A stretch of 64,000 nt of DNA from Pelodera strongyloides (lineage: Eukaryota > Nematoda > Chromadorea > Rhabditida > Rhabditidae): assembly GCA_036852015.1 (NCBI GenBank), contig JAANDG010000048.1, forward strand, positions 1 to 64,000, written 5' to 3'. Of this stretch, positions 45,043 through 60,000 are shown piece by piece. The position numbers and the translations under genes were made by a program. Every line of letters begins with the position of its first letter. Position 1 is the stretch's first letter. Under the pieces are notes generated by a model. The model saw only the letters and a list, made by a program, of their open reading frames with translations, did not search any database and was not told the origin of the DNA.

Positions 45043-48000
45043 ATGGGTAACGTGGACCAGTTCGGAAATGTTCACAAAGAACGCATCAAGCATAAAGGTA
45101 TGTATCGCAACTGATTCTCGATGCTAATATTTTCTATGGGATACTAATGGTTGCTATCACAAAAAAAATTCATCTCAATTGGTCAGACCTTAACCAAACC
45201 TAATTAAAAATCTGGCTTTGCTCTTAACTCTTAAGACACATCTACAAGGGGGTACCGACGGTACCGTGTAGCAAAGTTGAGGATAGTAGACTGGGATTGA
45301 CACATTATTTTATTATTATCATAAACTAAAAATCTAATATTTCCTTAGAAAAGGTAAACATGGGTAATTCTCCATAATACAAAAAGATAATCTTCTCAAT
45401 TTAGTGAAAACAAGGGGAGGTAAAGTGGAGAAGAAGAAACGTCTCGATTCATCGAAACTAAAAGAAGCGGAGGCCGATGGACGGGTTAAAAAGCCGAAAA
45501 TGACTCAGGAGCAAATGCTTCATGTTTGTTTATTTTCCCTGCCTGCGATACACCTTTTCACATGTCAGAATTCGAGCTACGAGCTCCTCCTATGTTAGTA
45601 GTGTATTGAGGGAATACTGATATTGAGAACTTCCTGGCGATTTTCTTAGGTCTTTAGTATTAGTATCTGCTATTGCAGATTCACTCCTTATAGTACCATT
45701 TTTTTCGTTTTAATGATAAAATTCTTTAGAAAGTGATGCAAGGAAGCAAAGCCTTTGCAATCAATAAGAAGACAATGAACCGCATGCGCAGGTAACGTTT
45801 GCTTTGACATCTTTCGTATATGGTATTGGGAGTTGGGAGGTTGCAACTCGCAGCTGTGGCTGATGTCGTCAAGCATATTTCCTCCTGGTCTCAGATTCAA
45901 GACAAGACCAGAAATCGGGCGTGAACATTTTGCCTAATCCGCATCGTACTGAGAAAAAGAGCTATTTGCCAGGGTATAATTTAGATGCGCAAATTTGTAT
46001 ATGGTCTCTTAGTTGAGGGTCGAGAGTCGAGACGTAATCTATCAGTGATACCTTTCACTTAAATATGCAAAGTTTAAATGTCCTCCGAAGATGGTCAAAG
46101 CCAATCCGGTGAAGGCTGGTGCGTAATTTTAAGCGCTGCTTTACGCGCAGCCTATTTCAGAACAGCCGACGTCACTGAAAAGAAGAAGCGTGCCCCGGTT
46201 GTGGATAGACGTCTGGCGGTTCCTCCTCCAACTCTTGTCGCCATCGTCGGGCCATCTAAGGTTTGTTTTCTTACGACAAAGAGCAAAGTTGATAGTGAAT
46301 ATTTAGAGACCCGTTGGGATACGGTAAGTAACGGTAACTCGGTAACTGCATTTTACGGGTCTACTTTTTTGCTCATGGGGGGCGGGATGGTGGTGTTAGC
46401 ATTGCGAGTGCAATATTTGGAATTCAACTTTGAGGTTGTGCAAAATTATCTTTTTTTCTCTTACTGAACCGTTTTTTTTTGTTTGTTCTAGATAGTTTAC
46501 TGTGATTTGTGATTACAAATTACATTATTGTTCCAGGTTGGCAAGTCGACACTTCTTCGCGGACTCGTGAAAACTTTTATCTCGGGTTCAATCAGTCAAA
46601 TCACAGGTTAGCAAATTTTTTGTTTGCACATTATTTCTATTTCTAACTAACACCTTTGGGATGGGTGATTGATTAATTGTCGCTCCGGGTTCATTTAATG
46701 GGGTATTAATTTGCATTTGTTTTATTGATTGAAAGAGGGTTGTTCCGTTGTTCGGTTGTATTTAGTAAAAATTATAATGATACTTCAGGACCGATTACGA
46801 TTGTTTCTGGCAAGAAAAAGCGAATCACGTTCATTGAATGCAAAAATGACATCAACAGCATGGTGGATGTGGCAAAAGTGGCTGACTTGGTAAGTTTTTT
46901 TTAGATATATATCTTACTAAGTGTCAGGAAAAATGTCTAATTCTATTCGCGGATGTGGCACTTCATTTTGATATTTGATTTTGATAGTGTTTTTCACTTT
47001 GTATGTATTTTTATTCTGTATGTATTTTATTGTATTTTTACGTTGTTTTTTATTTTTTATTTTATCTGATTTTTCAGGTCTTACTCGTTGTGGACGCTTC
47101 GTACGGATTTGAAATGGAACACTTTGAATTCCTCAACATTTGTCAGGTTTGTGGTTTTTAACTGTAATTTTTGTCGATCAATTGCTGTTAAATTAACTAG
47201 ATGTGTTTTGTGTTAAATAGTTAAATAGCTTATTAACACTGTTGACGGTAGGCAATCGGGGAAATTTAAAGCGGTGGAAATATACATTCCTTCTTTCAAG
47301 GTGCACGGAATGCCTCGCGTGTTGGGAGTGCTCAATCATCTGGATTGTATTCCGAATCCCGTTACACAGAAACGAATCAAGAAGACGCTGAAGCGGAGAT
47401 TCTGGGACGAAGTGTACAGGGTACGAGGACTTCTTTTCGTTATCGTCCGTTAATCGTCACCGGAGATTAGTAGAGTTACCGCTACGCCTGTGAGGCAAAA
47501 TAAGGTGGTTCGGACCGCACAAATTTGAAGTTCGCTTTTTAACATTTCCTGGTCGAGACTGAGACATCAAGATAGGCTGGCTTCTCGGATTGTGAAAAGT
47601 CAAAAGTCAAGTAGTCTAGATTAAGTACTTTGTATTTTGATCCGCGGCCCGGTGGTGTCAGTTTGCGCCCCATTGCGGAGTGTTTGTTCTGAATGTGAAT
47701 CGTCTTAGGGCTGTAAAATGTTCTACATGACGAAGATGGACCACGATAAGTACCCGAAACGGGAAGTGCAGAATCTGTCCAGGTGGCGTTTGTTGTTTTA
47801 TTTTGTTCAATTTGTCTAGGAATTGTTTAATTGGTTTGAAACCACTTGAGAAAGTTAATTTTGCTAATTGTAAAGAGCGCACAATTGCTTGTGTAAAGAA
47901 AGCCGTAAATTTTTTTGGGGCGTATTTTGTTATGTTTCACTCGGGTTACGTATTTTCAATTAGTCGGGAGAAGTTGATGCTGTCATCCTTGCTCGTAGTT

Positions 48001-51000
48001 GAAAATTAGGTTGTAAACAGAATGAAACCGAAAAAATATTGAGTTGCCGCGAGGATTTAGTGTGCATACGGTACATTGGATTCGACGCACTGAGTTTTAT
48101 CTTTCGGCCGTTACCTGGAAGAATTGTGCCTTACCTAATTACCTCTAAAAAAATAAAGTGGATAACAAAAATATTAATCGTATTTGTAGGTTCATCAACC
48201 TGACGAAGAATCGGCCGATGCAGTGGCGCGACAGTCATCCGTATGTCATCTGTGATCGCTTTGAGGATATTACGGATCCAGATGTAAGTATATCGGAATA
48301 TTTTATCGTGTTGTACTGTTCTTGTTCTTTTCTAAATTCTAAATGACAAAATGACATTTGGTCGTGGGTGTTTTTACAATTTCAAGCGAAAGCTTTAAGC
48401 GAAAGCGATATTGTTTTCTGCATGAATAAGCGATATTGTTGTCTGTGTGGATTCGTATTCGTGAAGAATGGGGTTTTGTTCACTGTTCACTATTGCAATT
48501 TGCAATTGCAATCTTTGTTTCAAGGTTCTTCGCCATGAACCAAAATGTGATCGCAACGTTTGCCTTTATGGTTTTGTGAGAGGAATGCACTTGAAGAACG
48601 ACACAGCTGTGAGTTTTATTAATTCTTCTTTCGTTGTTGCGGGTTTTTTCCTTTGTATTATTTGGCAGGTTTTTTTTGTAAGGAAAGACAGAATCATTAC
48701 TAGATGCTATGGATATGGGACTAGAAGTAGAAGCTATAACAAACCTTTCTTCTTCTTTTTTGAATATTTAAATCTCTGCACACGTTTTATTTTTGTTAGG
48801 TTAATGTCCAATTGAAGTGTGATCTTTTTAATATCGATAATAATATTTAATATCGGGATTTTTTTATTCTATTATTTCATGTAGCATATACTCAGGTCCA
48901 CCTTCCCGGCGTCGGTGATTTGAGAATCAAGAATGTGACGACGTTGCCTGACCCCTGCCCCTTCCCTGACAAAATGCTGAAGAGGACTTTGAATGACAAG
49001 GTTGGAGTTTGAGAGTATAGGTTCCTCGTTCCTTACCTTTAATTGGGTGAGGTAACGCAATCGAATATTAATCTTTATATGGTGTGGGGGGGGGCGTGGT
49101 CAAGTGGCAAGGCCCTTGCTCACCACGCCACCGGTCACTGGTTCGATTCCGGGCCGGAACCCCCTCACCCCACCGAAGGTGTAAAAGTTGGTAGCTGGGT
49201 AAAACCAGCGGAGATAAATCGACTTCCCGAGCAGATTGGCCACCGGAAAGTTTAAATGGCCAGTATGCCCAGCCTCTGAGCTGGACACCGTTTCCGCGGA
49301 TTCGGTTGATATAACCCGGTTCACTTTATGACTTTCACTTTATGGTGTGGAAAAGCAGTAGTCTCATCTTTGTTTCTAGTGGAATTGTGAAATTATTGAG
49401 TATATTTATTTTCTGCGAAGTTTCATGAAATCGTGAGCAAATTTTGGTATATTGGTTGTATTTCTTTGTTGTATAAGTGAGTCAGGATCTTATTTGTTCA
49501 GGAAGTTCAGGTTTCTTCGGGTTTATTTGTTAGGTTGTATAAGTGAATAAGGATCTTATGTGTAACTTATTTGTTAACCTTTCATATTTGTTTTAGGAGC
49601 GGATGGTATATGCCCCATTCTCAGGACTTCTTGGCATCACATATGACAAGGACGGCGTCTACATTGATACTAAGGGAGTGCAGGCATTCAAGAACGTAAG
49701 TCTTTCCAGTTTTCATTCTTTTTGAAACTGTGTTACTCTAGCTATCGTTGGAGTGACGATTGGTGGGTTAGGGTCATATTCTGGATGTTTCACCGTTCAC
49801 ATATGTTTTGCTAGGTTTGTAAGCGTGGCTCGATCAACTGTATTTGTATTTTTAGAAAAGGTTGTCCCATACAATGCTGTGAATGAGTAATGATTTTTTC
49901 CCCTGTCGCGTGTGAGATCACAACAGACACGACGATGTTCGGACGGGATATGACACGATGATTCTCAGCTAATCCTTGTTCTAGGCCGAACGCAACGAAC
50001 TCTTTGTGGCGATGGATAAAGTGAAATCCGGAATCGATTCCAAGATTGATGAAGCGGAATTGAGGCTTCTCAGTGGCTCCAAGGTTTGTTACTATACTGA
50101 ATTTAAAAAGTGCACCTTCTTATCTTGACATACTGAAACATTGAGATTGTCAGCACTTGGTTGTAATCAACGTAACTATAATGTTGTATCCGTAAATGTG
50201 CATTGATGCCGTTAATATTCATACTGACTGTTATTGTGGGATTGAAGATATAAAAAGGAGCAGGAGCCCTTAGATTTACATCATTTACATCACTTTTCCT
50301 TAGAGTACCTAAGTTTTGCTAGAAAATGGTGTCCCTTCGAGAGAATTTCGTGATTTTGAAAGTTAGGTAGTTAGATTGTAGAACTTAGACGTAGTTCCGG
50401 TTTATTCAACCGATTATTATTTGAATAGTCCCGTATTTATTGAACGTGTTATTATCGTTACATTCTATAATTGACGTTTTCAGTCTGGAGTTAGCAGCAT
50501 TCCACGGCAACGAATTCAATGGGACGATGAGGAAGATGAGGTAGTTTTGTGTGAAGATAATATGAAAAAAAAATGTATGTAGGGATTAGGTATGGTGTAA
50601 TTATATATTTTATTGAGAAGTGTGACGACTAGTTAGATCATAGCAAATAAGGTGTTTCGTTTTGAACTACTTGAGTCGCGTATGTGTATTTTTACGAACT
50701 GTTGTTAAACGAGTGCACTGGATGAATAGTTTCTATACATAGAGATTTATTATTGAAGAGCGTTAATCCACTGTGTATTAGTACCAACAAAAGAAGTAGG
50801 ATAGTAGGTTAAAGTTCTATCGATATCTTAGGTTTGAATAGGCTAATATCATCGTTTTACAGTTTTTTAAACCCTTTTAATGAGTATGCGCGCATCAACG
50901 TTGTAAATATTTTCTTTTTAGGAGGCATTCAATGAAGACGACGAAAAGTTGTCTGAAGCTGACTTCCAAAGCGATGACGAGGAAGATGTATGTTTTAACG

Positions 51001-54000
51001 GGCTTTTGTTTTTAATAGTCTGCCTTAAGTATACACAGTGATGTAGACAGTAGTAAGTAATATATTAGTATAGATTTGGAATTAATAACCGAGCGTTGTC
51101 TGCTTTTACTTTGTACTACTGTATAACTGTAGTCGGTCATAACTATCTGGTTGAGCTGATTTCTGTGCCCTGTGCTAGTGTTATGTATCTGTTTGATAAT
51201 TATTTGACTACCTCATCAAATGCGTTACTCATGTATTATTATGCTTACTTATTGCATTTTACAATTTCACATATCTTTTGTTCTAGGATGCGAATGATGA
51301 TGCAGATGCGGGGGAAATTGACAGATCTACATTCAAGAAGGCTCCACGACATTTAGCAATGGATGAGGGAAAGGTGAATGGGATTTTTATTATTATTAAT
51401 TATTAGTAGACAGTGACAGGATCTGGTAGTTCAAGGTTTTTAATTAGGTCTCTAGCATCAAAATAGTGCTCTGAGTATTTATTTATTAGCACATGTACTT
51501 CGTAGAATCATGTAGAATTCATTGTCCCATTTTAATATTGTCGAAGTTGCGAAGTTTGTAGTGTGGTTCGTGGGTGTCACCATTTTGAGCAACATGCAAT
51601 TTTTATTTGAGCGAAACACATAACAAAAATGTATCGCGTTATCGCGTAGAAAAGTTGTCACCTGCCGGCCACTGAACTAATCAGACCGAGACCTTCTCCA
51701 TTTACTGATTTACGCTCATAATTTATGCCCTGCTGTTTAAACTCATTTGAGTATTATCTCTTTCTCTCTTTCTCAGGCCTCATCGCGTTTCGATCAGCTG
51801 GCCAATTTTGTCTCGGCTCAAAAGAAGGATATTGGTGTTGAGGACGACGACGATGAGGAGGAGGATGATGACGAGTACGATGAGGAAATCGGGGCCGATG
51901 AAGGTTTGATCATTGTGTTTAATATGACGGACTCGGGAATGGAAGCCTGAATTTTTTGAAGCGATATAACAGTCGGTTTTTGAAACACGCGTCTTATTCC
52001 AATGTAGTGTATGCAAATAAGTGCGCGATTTTTTATTCTAATTATACTTTCATTTGCACACAACATATGGGAATGCTGAGGTCCAACATACGTATCAAAA
52101 ACGGCCGTTATGTTGCTTTAAAGGGAGAGGCTCACGACAAAAAAGTTTCTAAATCATTATTGCATTTAAACTGTGTTTTGAGTTCTAGTTATGTTATTAT
52201 TGCGAGGATGCAAACGTGATTATATTTAGATGAAGAAGCCGAGGAAGTGGATGAAAAGGCGATTGCCAAGCGTATGTTGAAGGGAACCGTTGAGAGATTG
52301 TCAATGAAGGATATTAAGGTTGGTTGTAGTTTTTTTAAACTCTTTGTTAGCGCGATAGCTCGAACATGGTTTGGGATTCTGTTCTAATCCTCGCTCTTTT
52401 ATTTATTTAAGGATAATTACTTGTTAGTTTTTATGGCATAACACATCTAGACGATTAGACGCATTCTGCAGGAATATAGTGTTTGGCTATGATTTGCGTT
52501 ATACATTATTCTTTCGCTTTGAGATTGCCTCCCACAAAACCGACATCAACAAGCTGGCCGACCGAGCCGACGAACTCTACCAGCCGACGAAGAGTCAGCG
52601 AATCAACTGGAATAAGATTGTGTACGATGACGGTATGTAGTTGGCTATTTCACGTTGAGTGAGTTATAAACAATATGTTGTTCTGTACTGTAGAAGAGAG
52701 AGGTAGAGAGAAGCAGAGAGAGGGAGCGAGAGAGAAAATCATTCTGTGACAGTGAGGAGTCAAAGCACCTGGTGTATTATCGAGTTGGAGTTTGGAGTTG
52801 CGATATAAGCTATGAATATATTCGTTATAGCCAAGTTGGAGTAAGTACTTCTTTCTAGTCAATTCCAAAAGCGACAAGGATGAAGAGGAGGGCTCTGGTC
52901 TTCTGAATGGGGGTCTGTTCAAGATGATGAAGGAGGAGACGATGAAGAAGGCTCTGGAATATCAGGTGGGTTACGGTGGTGATGTTGGTATTGGTACTGC
53001 TTAGAGATCGAAATTCAAAATCAGTGTTAGATTTGGCATTGGATGTCAGTAGACTTTCGATCGTTTGGCTTTCAGAGTCAGCTTTTTCGTCCTTTATTTT
53101 GCTTATGATCTTGACAATGTTATTAGTGGAAGAAAAAATGTGCACAACTAAATAATATCGATCGATTGACCCCGTTGTTTAACTTTTGAAGGAAGTTTTG
53201 GTTGTATTTATAGGAAGATGGTTTCACGTACGGAATCTTTGCGTCGACTTCCGACTTTTTGGGAACGAATTTGGATTGGGATACCGATGAGCAGAGGTGA
53301 GGAATGGAGAGAAAGAACACATAGTACAACTAACATAATCATAGTAATGTGCCGTTTACGTTCATTTTTTATGCTTTTTTCTTCTTTAGAGACACGATCC
53401 GTGACATGTTTGTGACAGGAAAATGGGATGATGACGCGGCGGAAGAGCACAAGTTGAAGCGTGAGTTGTTGCATTGTTGTTAATTAAGTGTAAATGGTTT
53501 GGAATACTTTCGCAAAGAAAAAAGGCAATTATCAGGGACCTTGTATTGTACTTATTAGTTTGTTGCGTAATTTCATTTTGTGTCATTTAATTACTGTTAT
53601 TCTATGCATTTACTTGTTTTTGTTAGATTCCAATTTTAAGATCCAAGAAGAGGTTTTTATCAGTTGAACAATTGTTCTTCTTCTATAATTGTTTTTAGAG
53701 TGTTTTTTGTGGCGATGGTACCACGTTTGGTCGATACATACAATACCACAGCTAACCTGTTGAATTCTGTTGATATTTATTCAATTCCCTTTGATTTAGG
53801 CAAATTGGCCGATGACGACGACGCGGATAGTATTATGGACGCGTTCGATTTGGACGCGGAAGGAAATCCACTAAAAAAGAAGGATGATGAGGTTGGTTCA
53901 CCGTTTTATGGTGTTTTTGATTTTCAATCAGCAAATTTTTTTGAATATTTCTTCATTCCTTGTGATTTTTGTGTTTTGAATGACATGCTTGTACGTTATT

Positions 54001-57000
54001 CTCTTATATGTGCGCAAAAAAATATTATTATTATTAGTTAATATTCTTAGGTTGACTCGGACCGCGAAGAGGAATTGAGACAGAAGAAGGAGAGAAATCC
54101 GGATTGGACAGAGCCGATCAAGGAGGGAGAGGAGGAGGCAGAAGGTGAGAGGGAAGAGGGGAGGTATATTGATCATGGCATATATTTAGTAAATAACGAG
54201 GGCGATGGCGATTAAACAACTTAAACAATCGCCGAACCCTTTGTAATTTGCATTGCTAAACCCAAAGAAAATTGGCATGTATATCGGAGAGCAGTATGTA
54301 AGGGTTCATTTGGAGACCTCGCCTTGAAAGTAAAAGAAACGTATTTATGTATGACGATATGATGTGGGTGGTGGTGGCTCTGTCAATTTCTATATAGTTT
54401 ATATTTTTTTGTGTTTCTTCCCTTTGCAGCTTCAGAAATAAAATCAATAAAAAGATGATTTTAGCCCCGCAGAAGGAACCAGAGACTTTGAATAAATTTG
54501 GGCAACCGGAACGGAAGAAGGTGATTTTGTCTATCTTTTGGGTTTTACATATTTTTGTACAGAATTAGAATATGACGGGGATTATGTGAGTGCCATTTGT
54601 CTATTTGGTTTTTTTTCTTATAATATTGGGTTGTGTAAAATTTTGTGTGACGGGTATCATATCGAGTTTTTGTAATTACGTTTTTTTTTTCAGAAATTGC
54701 TCAAACAAGTGATGGATCACGCCTACGCGGAAACCAATGAGTTCTATGACCACCTCAAGTTGAAAATGGACGAGCAGGCCAAGCTTAACAATAAGATGTT
54801 CGAGGTTTGTATTATTTATTTATTGAATTTTAGCTTTAGCTTGGAAAGGGGGATAGGAATGGATTTAGTCAACCGAAAAAGGGTCACCGATGGAGTTATT
54901 GGATAACAGCACTTTTTTCGTGCATTCTTGTGCAGATTTTGGTTTTGTTAGAACCACAGCGTACATCGCTTAGAGTAACGGCAGTACTTCAGCGTGTCTT
55001 GGTCTGTTCTTTTGTAAACATTGTGAAACATGTCGGTTGTCACGTATGTGCTAGGTATATTTTAGCGTCTGATGTGTTTTATTAAATTTGTATCAGTGCT
55101 GAGTGTTGCATACTCGTTTTACAGGGCCTTGATGATGATGTGCGTGAGAAAATTGAGGGACACCGAGCCGGAACATATGTTCGGATCGAGTTTGAGAGTG
55201 GGTGAATTTTTCGCTTCATTTGGGAGTTGTAATCTGTGAAAATTGGCGGATGCAGTATTTTAAAGCAGCCCGTGTTCTTTTTATGAAAGTGTTATGTACT
55301 CTTCACGTCTTTGTCTGATTGTTGGAATGTGAAGCGCCAAAGGGATGCTTGAAATTTACGCAATGCTGTTGAATATGTATTTTTTAGGTCTCTAAGGTAG
55401 GTAATGATTACGGATTAACGATTATATCTAAAACGATTAACTAGTATCTAAAAGAGAAAGTTGTTCCATTCTTCTTCCTTTCTCAGGCATTCCTTGTGAA
55501 TTTGTCGACCACTTTGACATCAACCTGCCTTATGTGATTGGAGGCCTGCTCAGTGGAGAACAGAACATTGGAGTCGTGCAGGTTCGCATCGATTGTATTC
55601 ACTTTTCGATTTGTTTGGATTACTGAATTTTTGGATCTTTTCGGATAGAGATTGTCGAGGAGGGCGTGGTTTAAAACTTACATTATGTGGTTTAATCTTT
55701 TGTTTGACTCTTCTTTTGATGTGATGACGCCCAACTATACTTAATTTTGAAATAGCGAATCGCATTTTCGTGACGTCTGGTGCAATTATTGAAAAGACCT
55801 GAAAAGAACGGACATATCTGATTTTTCGTCACCACGGTGTATAACTAACTGTACACTTGCAGGTGCGCATGAAGAAGCATAAGTGGTACGAGAGGATTCT
55901 GAAGTCACGCGATCCACTCATTATTTCGTGCGGATGGAGAAGGTTCCAGACGGTTGCCTTCTACAGTATGCAGGTAAAGATTTTTTCTTGTTTTTGAACT
56001 TGCAACATGACTGGGCTGAGTCGTAAAACAATACTGTAGTTGTTCGCATGTTGCAGTTTATTTGTAAGCAGTTTTTACGCACATCTATATTAACAAGTGA
56101 GGAGTTAACAAACGTTGTCTAATTTTCTCTGTCACCTCCGATTTCGAATATCGAATCTTTATTTTAACTTTGAAGGGTTGCAATTATTTGGTGGGATTTT
56201 CATTTCCTTTAGCAAAATAAATGTTTAGGATCACAATCTGCGACAACGGTTCCTGAAGTACACACCGGAGAATATGTTCTGTCACGGAACATTCTGGGGT
56301 CCGCTCACGCAACAACAGACGGGAATTGTCGCGTTGCAGAGTGTCAGCGAGCAGATGGTGGGTCTCTTTTTTTTGTCAAAGGGCCAGGCCCCAGGCCACA
56401 ACAATAATTGTTAATTGTTGATGTATTTCCTGCCGCGCTCGCAGCAAGGAAGCAAGTAGCGTTTCGAGATATACGACGACTGTGAAACTATGCTCTGAGC
56501 GTGTTGTGCGAAATACCGCAAATTTTTGTGGTCCTTATACCTATTTTGAATCAAATATGTGGTTTTGTTGGATTTTGTTGTGACCTGAGCCGTGTGACCG
56601 ATCACCACGCACATCACATGAGTGTTATTTTAGTTTATTGGAGATTTCCGCTCAGATATGAGTGAAATTTACTTTTTTTTTGTCTCATTTCAGAAGGGCT
56701 TCCGCATTTGCGCAACGGGCACAGTGTTGAATTTGGACAAGAACCACCGAATTGTGAAGAAACTGAAGTTGATTGGACGTCCGATGAAGGCACTCAAGAG
56801 AACGGCCTTTATTGAGGTTTGTGTTTGGTTTATGTTATCTTGTTATCATTTTAAACTAGTTGATTTCATTGCTTCGTAACGTTCCATGTTGCATTTGAAA
56901 TTGCATCGCCCTTTCTACGTTGTTGTTGTTGTTGCCGGAGGCAGCCAGCGTGGTTGATCATCCTCGCGAGATGGGCTATAAGAGGCCTAAAAAGTTGCCA

Positions 57001-60000
57001 CTTCCCGTGGCTTATTCCATAGGTTGGCAGGAATGAGCGTCGTGGGGTGGGCGGGGCATTTAAAGAGGTGGTGGACGTCGTGGGGGCTGTTTCCACAATC
57101 TGGGCAGGAGTCTGGAACGCTGTCGTCAACACGATGGAGGTAGTGGTTCGTGAATCTGCTGTGACCGGAGCGGAGTTGGCTGAGGGTGCATCTGACGTTT
57201 CGCGGAAGGTCTGCTTCTTCTTTGTGGATATCTGGTGGCGGTCTCCCCCCCTGGATGGCGGGTGGCTTGAGTGTGCGTTTTTCCTCGGCGACTGCTATGG
57301 TGTGGACTGCGCCGGCGACTGCCTTTGCGCAGCTTGGGACGGAGGCTCCTGCGATAGCTGCCATGACCGTGTTCTTATGGGCCATGCGGGTGCTCGCTTT
57401 CATGTTGCGAGGCGGAAGGGGCTTCTGCAGGATTCCGTGACAGGCGTGGCTCGGATCAGAGGAGCGAGCGAGGAATTGAGCGGAGAGCATGTCCAGATGG
57501 CTGCGGACTTGCATTATCTTTGCCTCTGAGTGGAGGTGATCGATGTCTGCCATTTTGTGGTTCCCTGTGATGGTTCTGAGGGCTGCATTCTGGCACGCTG
57601 GATCGAGTCAATGGCGGAGGTGGAGACGAAGCTGGACCAGCTGGGGCTGCATAGGCATATACTGCTTGGGAGATAGCCTGTAGGTGAGGCGTAGCGTTTC
57701 CTTCTGGTTACCCCATGTGCTTCCTGCTAAGGCCTTGAGCACGTTGTTGCGTTGGGTGATGCGGGCGGCTACTCCTCTGGCATGTTGACTGAATGTGAAC
57801 ATCGTGTCGTAGGTGACGCCCAGTATCTTAGCAGTGTTGACTGTAGGGACCAGGACGTTTCCAACGGTTATGTTGAGGGTAGTCCGGTACTCCTTGCTGA
57901 ATGGCGTGAGGAGCATCAGTTGGCTTTTAGCAGGGGAGATGGAGAGCTTGCGCGTCTTCAAGAAGACTTCAATTGCTGGAAGAGCAGCTCGAAGGTGGTC
58001 AGCCGCAGCCGAGATGGTGGGTTCAGAGGCCCATACGGTTATGTCGTCGGCATAAGATATGACCTTGACCTTGTGTTGGTGGTCCGGGAGGTCCTTGAGG
58101 TATAAGTTGAAGAGGGTAGGTGATAGAGCGCTACCCTGTGGAACTCCGCTTCGAATTTGTCCAGCTTTGGAGGTGGCCAGGTGGCTTCTCTGAAGGTAGT
58201 CCGTGCTGTTCTGCCTCTGAGATAGTTGGCCAGCCACTTCTTGGCGTAGTCGGGAGTGTCCGTCTTGAGCACCAGATCTGTGAGTTTGTGGATGTCGAGG
58301 CTGTCGAAGGCCTTCGACATGTCAATGGCCATGAGGACGGTGCGACTGGCTGGTTTCTTTTGGTTGAAACCTTCTGCGATGTCCTCGGAAAGAGTGTGAA
58401 GCGCAGTCGTGGTTGATCTACCGGAGGTGAAACCGTGTTGGTGAGCCGCAGGTTGCATGTGTGGTCTTATGACTTCCAGGAGGAGACGTTCCATTATTTT
58501 GGCAATGGGTGATACGACGATGTCCGCCTTCACGCGGTGCAGCACGACAGTCCAAGGACTGCAAAGGACATCTACCCACCTTCTCCGGACACCAGTTCGG
58601 AAGATCACTCGCGAGATCACTCTCACCCTCACCTTCCCTCACCTATCCTTACCATTGCCCTTTCTACGTGTCAGCACGCCTCGTGGTATTTGCTGGTATA
58701 GTTATGACGTACAAGAAAGAACCACTGTTTCCGCGGATCGGTTGATGAATTTGGGTGATTTTCGTAGTAATACATGTTTTTCCTGTTTTCATTATTCCGG
58801 AAAGGCGGAAAGTCGAATTGTTTGTTGTTCAGGGCATGTTCAACTCCCAGCTGGAAGCGGCCAAATTTGAAGGCGCCTCGGTGAAGACCGTCTCAGGTTG
58901 GCGTTTATATTCTTCTATTTATTTGACTCATTGCCGTTTTAATGATCGTATTTTTTATTTTAGTTTCACTGTTCTGAATGAAATGACATTGAGTGGTAGT
59001 GCAGATTGATATAACTTTTGGGGAATCAAAGGTTTAATTGATCGTGCCAATTGCTTTTTTTATATATTATTAATTAATCAATAATGTACAGGTATTCGTG
59101 GTATTGTGAAGAAGGGACTTCCCCAACCGCCCGGTGTTGTTCGAATCTCTTTTGAGGACAAGATCAAAATGAGTGGTTTGTTTTTGTTCATTTCCGAATT
59201 TTAACTTATTTTTTTTTAGATGGTGAGGTATTTGGTATATTGTGTTATGCTATCTTCTCTAGTTAAGTGTTATTGTATCTGTATGATCTTAGCTGGCCTG
59301 GCCTCTAAGGGATGTAGGTGTTGTTCCTTAGGAATGCTGCTTCATATTTTCTAATTATGCTTATTTATAACGTAACGTAATTATGTTTTATCCCACGTTT
59401 CCAGATATTGTCTTCCTCCGCTCGTGGGTGGTCGTCCCGATTCCGCATTTCTACACACCGATCATTGATCACCTGATACCCGCTGATGAGAAATGGGTGG
59501 GAATGAGAACGGTGGGGATTTTAATTTATTGATTGTTTATAGAATATGTACATTATATGGATTTCGCAGAAAAAAAAAGAATATGCTTCCGAGTGGCCTT
59601 TTTTTCTTCAGTAGATTTGTACTGCAGTGCTTTTCTATGGTACATGGATATTATATTCGTGATCTCATATGTCGTTAGGGATTTGTTTTAGGGCGGTTAA
59701 GATCCTAGGTTAGGGTTAAGAAGTAGAAATTTAGAACTGGAATCTTCTCCCTTTAGTTCTTTTGTTTTCAAGTCTTAGTCATTGTAAATTTTGTTTTCTA
59801 GGTGGGCAAGTTGCGTCACGACATGAGCATCAAGATGGATCAGCCAGAAGTGAACGACAGTTGGTACAAGGTACGATTCTGATGTTTGTTTGGTCTTTTC
59901 GACGTTTATTTTTATGGTCAATTCCTACAAATGTGTGCGTTTTATCTGAGGAAGTTCTGATATATGGTTTAACTTGAAGGCTTGAAGGTTTAAAACGAAA

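Noticed and set aside
53627..53652. Possible 26-base extra BMS1 exon between TTTGTTAG and GTTTTT
   Set aside because: Including it shifts the frame of the next exon (53800-53891). Joining 53460 directly to 53800 keeps the frame (…HKLKRKLADDDD) and the acidic sequence expected here.
54051..54144. Alternative donor GTGAGA at 54145 for the BMS1 exon at 54051
   Set aside because: It leads to a stop soon after the acceptor at 54429. The donor at 54164 (GTATAT) keeps the frame open.
57047..57529. Long + strand open frames opposite the LINE (also 57752-58105 and 58120-58416)
   Set aside because: They are antisense shadows of the reverse-transcriptase coding sequence.
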